Assembly (NCBI GenBank): GCA_004154925.1
Contig: QJNS01000075.1
Coordinates: 186,001 to 250,000, forward strand
Direction of reading: 5' to 3'
From: Monosporascus cannonballus
Taxonomy: Eukaryota; Ascomycota; Sordariomycetes; Xylariales
DNA length: 64,000 nucleotides
The notes under the pieces were generated by a model that searched no databases, was not told the origin of the DNA, and was given only the letters and a program-made list of their open reading frames with translations. How positions within the stretch are numbered: position 1 is the stretch's first letter; the number at the start of each line of letters is the position of its first letter. The translations under genes and the position numbers were made by a program. This document shows positions 61,201 through 64,000 of this stretch, one piece after another.

Positions 61201-61376
61201 GGCTGGGCGCCGACCCGGTGCTCGCCAACCACGCCGGCGTCACGCCGCTGCAGCGCGTCGCGCGCCTCATGGACTACGAAGGCCCCGGCGAGTACCTGGC
61301 CGCGGTGGCAAGGGAGTGGAGCGCGAGCTTTGTCATCAAGGATTCCGTGTTGAGAGCGAGGCGCGGCGGTGAATAG
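58245..61376 (+). CDS. F-box and ankyrin-repeat protein, 1043 aa, intronless
   Basis: A single exon from ATG 58245 in a good start context. Residues about 3-45 form an F-box (LSLPVELLVFIAQEL and a following helix), which would bind Skp1 in an SCF ubiquitin ligase. Ankyrin repeats begin at about 55 (HVQPVKYLLAAGADPNV) and run, with irregular ones, to about 1030. A long acidic, low-complexity insert (about 125-200) and a second Asp/Ser run (about 870-890) interrupt them. Large F-box/ankyrin proteins are common in ascomycetes; the substrate cannot be predicted. Many antisense open frames inside are shadows of its GC-rich codons. Confidence 0.92.
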   Translation: MASILSLPVELLVFIAQELEDVQDIAALSRSCRRIYNTTIFTLYRYVKDDPAVMCWAVDEGHVQPVKYLLAAGADPNVAWVQSETRSRTLERLYYEGFSSRLMRSLKAAVDDDVASNNEEAKGLTFKSHTDEKGGLEDDGDAEYDDDGIFNDGYDSADYDDDESDDDPDDISDTYESESESESDNDSDNEDISDGNLTFTRQYFWTPLHIAARWGHDELAELLLNHGANIQALSRGLCECFYPTDRLPKPKYRRKAVFPLWMPLHTAICHGHDSTARLLLARGASTAVATRGRGAKLDRATALHSACYSGLTSLSRFLIEGGYQNDVEARDHRGMTPMSYAYYSGNWESIDLLVEHGATLNARLGPASLFKHACWYSRFSEALRFIELGADVDVTYNEVESSPLHCCCMQPYSVSRGFVRLPKRVSDQASRRDDVVQILLDSGQHIEVRNYDLETPLIQAARYHLASTIEVLLAAGASTTVVDDAGHTALTSACASEVKSSRGELLRIVKALLPGTQAKDCAKALYGICATTNRVEDKAEVVRLLLANGASLSLQYEPGQNILSRAIAHGNLELADLLLDSGLKQPDSKQLSDLIDAAIEQDNASALRYLIDTFQGAEDAMKDGRRLYNALLHRGGKCAKFLIKAGAPVTYRGDDDTTCLIRATAFTRTSLAKMLLERGADPNELSYRDRSPLSFPVVKGNQRMIKLLLDHGADIHKRTGGPEGNSIVDLAVHGGHLDALAIIVHHRAWWNSTKAQRNDYVIRALLSAAGTNTFELGATLNYLLQGGADPNAVYEALDATPLHLSILFGQGEAVRVLMRHGADVHRKLAIRHSLPFENMTPLEYAISSRSASLGLIKDMLERSPLRNINWDSSSDTGSDCDSDSDSDAVKRDPAAISRTEPLDIMALAVDYTRAACRRHKPEVFSLLFGRRAGGRPGRLDPNLRDGTGNTPLALLCAAVESGLADSDFTADMVAMRTALCVAELLRLGADPVLANHAGVTPLQRVARLMDYEGPGEYLAAVAREWSASFVIKDSVLRARRGGE

Positions 61377-62928
61377 CCTAGGTGTAGATAACCGTTCGTT
61401 TTTCTACGCCGACCAATTCCACCCAATCCACGCAATATGAAGATGCGTTGTCGGTTGCGTCCGCGAGATGCGTAGCTTGTCTTTTCATCCATCGATGGGA
61501 CTGCCGTATGGCCGGGATATGTTGTCAATAAGTATACATCGAGAATAGCTGTTAGCTACATGAGCATTGCAGACTTGTCCCACACCGCTAGGAAGCAACA
61601 GAAACAGGGATTGGCTTAATGAGGCGCTCGGTTAGCGTGGGATTTGTACGAACAGGCAAGATGTCGTTAATGGGTGGGTGGATGGCTGGCAACAAGTACA
61701 TCAAGTGGTTTCCACAATATTCATGGATGGTGAGAAGGGGTCGGCTAGCAGTATTACCACCCAAGAACGCAGTCTTAAACATGCTTTGGACCAAGGGCCT
61801 GGATACACTCGCTCACCCAACGTAATGCTCCATGCACGCCATGCTCTCCGACATGTAGGCATCTATTCAACCTATGTTTTCAAAGGCGCAACCGTACAGC
61901 CACATGTCGTAACGACCATCTCGCCGCATGAAGACAATTACACACAGCGCTGCCGGAAAGGTGGGGGCCTCGATACGAAGGCTAACAGGTCTCTGTACCA
62001 CCTATTAGTCACAAAAGTAGAAACAACTGAGTATATAACCTGGTCCACTCCCATAAAGCCGTGCTTGACATCCCTTTCGAGGGGAATTGCCTCAGCCGAG
62101 CATTGCTCTAGTATGCCTCTTCGCCAGTGCATAATTTGAGGGATAAGGCGCCGTTATATGCCCTATCGTAATAAGACGAACTAGGAATAAGAGATGGTAG
62201 TACGGGCGCTTCCAACCGAAACATTTCGTCTATATAGTCTAACCATATCATAGCCCCTAACAGCGATAGTGATATCCAAGAAGCAGAAGAGTCATATTAA
62301 ACTCAAGTTAGCTAACTCAAGGTGATTACAGGAGCAATGATACAGCAACCTCCTTGCCCTTCAATTATTGTATCAGGCGATGCCCTTCAGGCATTGCACC
62401 CAGCAGGCACATCACCCAGCGGGCACAGGAGTTGAGATGTTGCGGTAATAGTTACCCATCACACGTCCCTTTCATGTCGTCGCTCGGAGACAATCTCGGT
62501 ATTTCGAACATCGCGTGCTGGTAGAAGGGGATCCCGGAATACGATCTGGTAGCTAGGCCCTTCTGGTCCCGGGTACCACGTTGCTCTACTACGCCTAGGA
62601 AGAAAAGGCAAAGGTGGTACTCGCGCAACCTCGTTCCGGTACGCAGTTATGGAGGATCAGGGTATAGAGGGCCTTTCCAGCCTTTGAACATCCGATTCGA
62701 AGCAGCATCTGGCGGTGACACAGCGTCGTCGTAAAGAAAATGATAGAAGGCGGGGCATGGTTAATAGTGTATCGAATAGGCCTACCTGGCGACCAAGAAG
62801 ACTCCGAGACCTCTTGACAGCTTTAAAGCTCCTATATATCGAGCAACACTTCATTTCGCTGTAACGACATGAAAGGACGCACCCACTTTGCTGCTTAAGA
62901 AAGGGTAGTCTGTATTCCGGGCTCTAAA
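61377..62928. other. Intergenic between the ankyrin gene and the helicase
   Basis: Only short open frames, none recognisable. It includes the 3' flanks of both convergent genes. Confidence 0.6.
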
Positions 62929-64000
62929 CTAGGCATCCAAGCCGTCAAACTCTATGAGCCTCGCCACCAACCTGATGACCTCGTTATCCTGGACGTCCAT
63001 CTGCGGGTCCCCGACCTTCATCGCGATGATGTTGTCTACCATGCCCCTGAGTCTCGAGATCAACACGCCGATTCTCGCCCAGCCCCGCAACCTATAGGTG
63101 AGGACTCTGTTAGTGCTTCGTGTCGCACGTGGGCGAGTGTTCGGATGGACAACTTACCGCAGCCAGCCATCGACCACCAGACCCCTACCAAGAGTGTCCA
63201 GCTCGATCGCACCGGAGAACAGGAGCAGAGTAAAGGCGTTGAATGCTATGTTCGCGCAGACAAGAGGGTCAGCTAACCCCCACACACACTCTCTCTCTCT
63301 CTCACACACACCTCCATACGCCAAAACAAAGGAACGCAGAAGGACAAGAAAAAAAAGAGGAGAAGAAAAACTCACGCGTAAGATCCCGGATGAAAATCTT
63401 GCTCGTCGAGATCATGCTGAAGTAGGACACGAAGGCGGCGCCGCCCGAGAACCCCTGGCTGTCGAACAGTGTGCTGCTGGGGTGGACGAAGACGCGGCCG
63501 TTGTCGCGCGTGAAGTACTTGATGGTGCGGGCCTCCGGGTCGAGCTCCACGGCCCCCGAGACCGACGCCATGAACTTTTTGTCGGGGAACTGGATGCGCG
63601 CGATCTGCGGCGTGAAGGCCGACGCCGTCAGCGCCCTGACGAGCGCCATCGGGACCGCCTTGGGCCTCGCCGGCAGGACGATGCCTATCTCGGCGAGCGC
63701 GGAGTAGTACTGGACGCGCGTGGCCGCGATATCGGTGAGGGTCTGGTGCGAGAGGAAGCTATCGTCGCAGAACTGCCGGACCTGGCGCTGCGGGACGCGG
63801 TCCGCGACCATGGAATTCCACTGCAGGAAGGCCCGGAGGTCGGTGAGCAGGTCACCGTCGCCGGCGGAGAAGCGCATGCGGGCCTTCCGGGCGGCGTCTC
63901 TCCGGTCGGGCGGCGGCGATACGAAGGGGCTCTTAGTGCTCAGGATGGCAGCGATCGTAATGGCCTCGTCGAGGCAGCCGAAAATGGCGCCGTAGACCAT
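62929..64000 (-). CDS. DEAH-box RNA helicase, C-terminal part (partial, runs off the window)
   Basis: Exons 64000-63376 (continuing to the right), 63272-63158 and 63091-62929 join in frame. The first visible residues (YGAIFGCLDEAITIAAILS, then KSPFVSPP) are the helicase-associated HA2 region of DExH/DEAH proteins of the DHX29/DHX57/Ucp12 type. They are followed by an OB-fold-like domain with FIRDLTPDPL and a C-terminal tail (WARIGVLISRLRGM). The motor domains are beyond the window. The ATG at the right edge is internal, not the start. Intron 63273-63375 contains a CT/CA microsatellite. Its likely role is RNA-protein remodelling or translation; which paralog it is cannot be told. Confidence 0.85.
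63281..63312. repeat. CA/CT dinucleotide microsatellite in helicase intron
   Basis: A (CA)n(CT)n(CA)n run of about 30 bases lies inside the penultimate intron of the helicase gene, so it does not affect the coding frame. Confidence 0.85.

Noticed and set aside
1..64000. tRNA, rRNA or CRISPR features
   Set aside because: I looked for T-loop-like GGTTCRA words in intergenic DNA and for spaced short repeats and found nothing convincing; a covariance-model scan would be decisive.

Overview
This window is from a filamentous ascomycete (probably Pezizomycotina). The genes have short GT..AG introns of about 40-170 bases, the long enzymes are typically fungal (a PKS-NRPS hybrid, a DUG3-type amidotransferase, F-box/ankyrin and 2EXR proteins), and the first 21 kb is an AT-rich block of retrotransposons that looks saturated with C-to-T/G-to-A change, as left by repeat-induced point mutation (RIP). 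I cannot name the species.

Layout. (1) 1-20,930: nested, dead Ty3/Gypsy elements. Element A (1362-8339, minus) sits in element B (380-14700, plus). B sits in the protease region of element C (1-379 plus 14706-18982). A truncated relative of A (D, 18983-20920) follows. Both complete insertions have matched LTR lengths and 5-bp target duplications. (2) 20,931-40,908: a secondary-metabolite cluster, beginning about 1.2 kb from the AT-rich block: a P450 (minus, 7 exons, 497 aa), a divergent PKS-NRPS (plus, 10 exons, 3968 aa, KS-AT-DH-MT-psiER-KR-ACP-C-A-T-R), a trans-acting enoyl reductase (minus) and a small RidA/YjgF-like protein (plus). I see no transporter or transcription factor for it in the window. 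(3) 41-58 kb: a gene-poor accessory stretch. It holds three decaying genes (CYTH/ThTPase-like, P-loop kinase, coiled-coil), a 2EXR-domain gene, an intact DUG3-like gene, and a predicted gene interrupted by an 860-bp TA-flanked MITE. (4) 58-64 kb: an intronless F-box/ankyrin gene and the 3' end of a DEAH-box RNA helicase running off the right edge.

How the cluster genes should work together. The PKS half makes a methylated, reduced polyketide. Its own enoyl-reductase region lacks a recognisable nucleotide-binding loop, so the separate ER should act in trans. The C-A-T module adds one amino acid. The terminal SDR-type R domain keeps its nucleotide loop and a Tyr/Lys pair, so release as an aldehyde is at least as likely as Dieckmann cyclisation. 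The P450 and the RidA-fold protein are candidate tailoring steps. The RidA-fold protein has Trp where archetypal RidA has its substrate-binding Arg, so its chemistry is open.

Exon models were built by eye from splice consensus, reading frame and family motifs. They are internally frame-consistent but not backed by transcript data.
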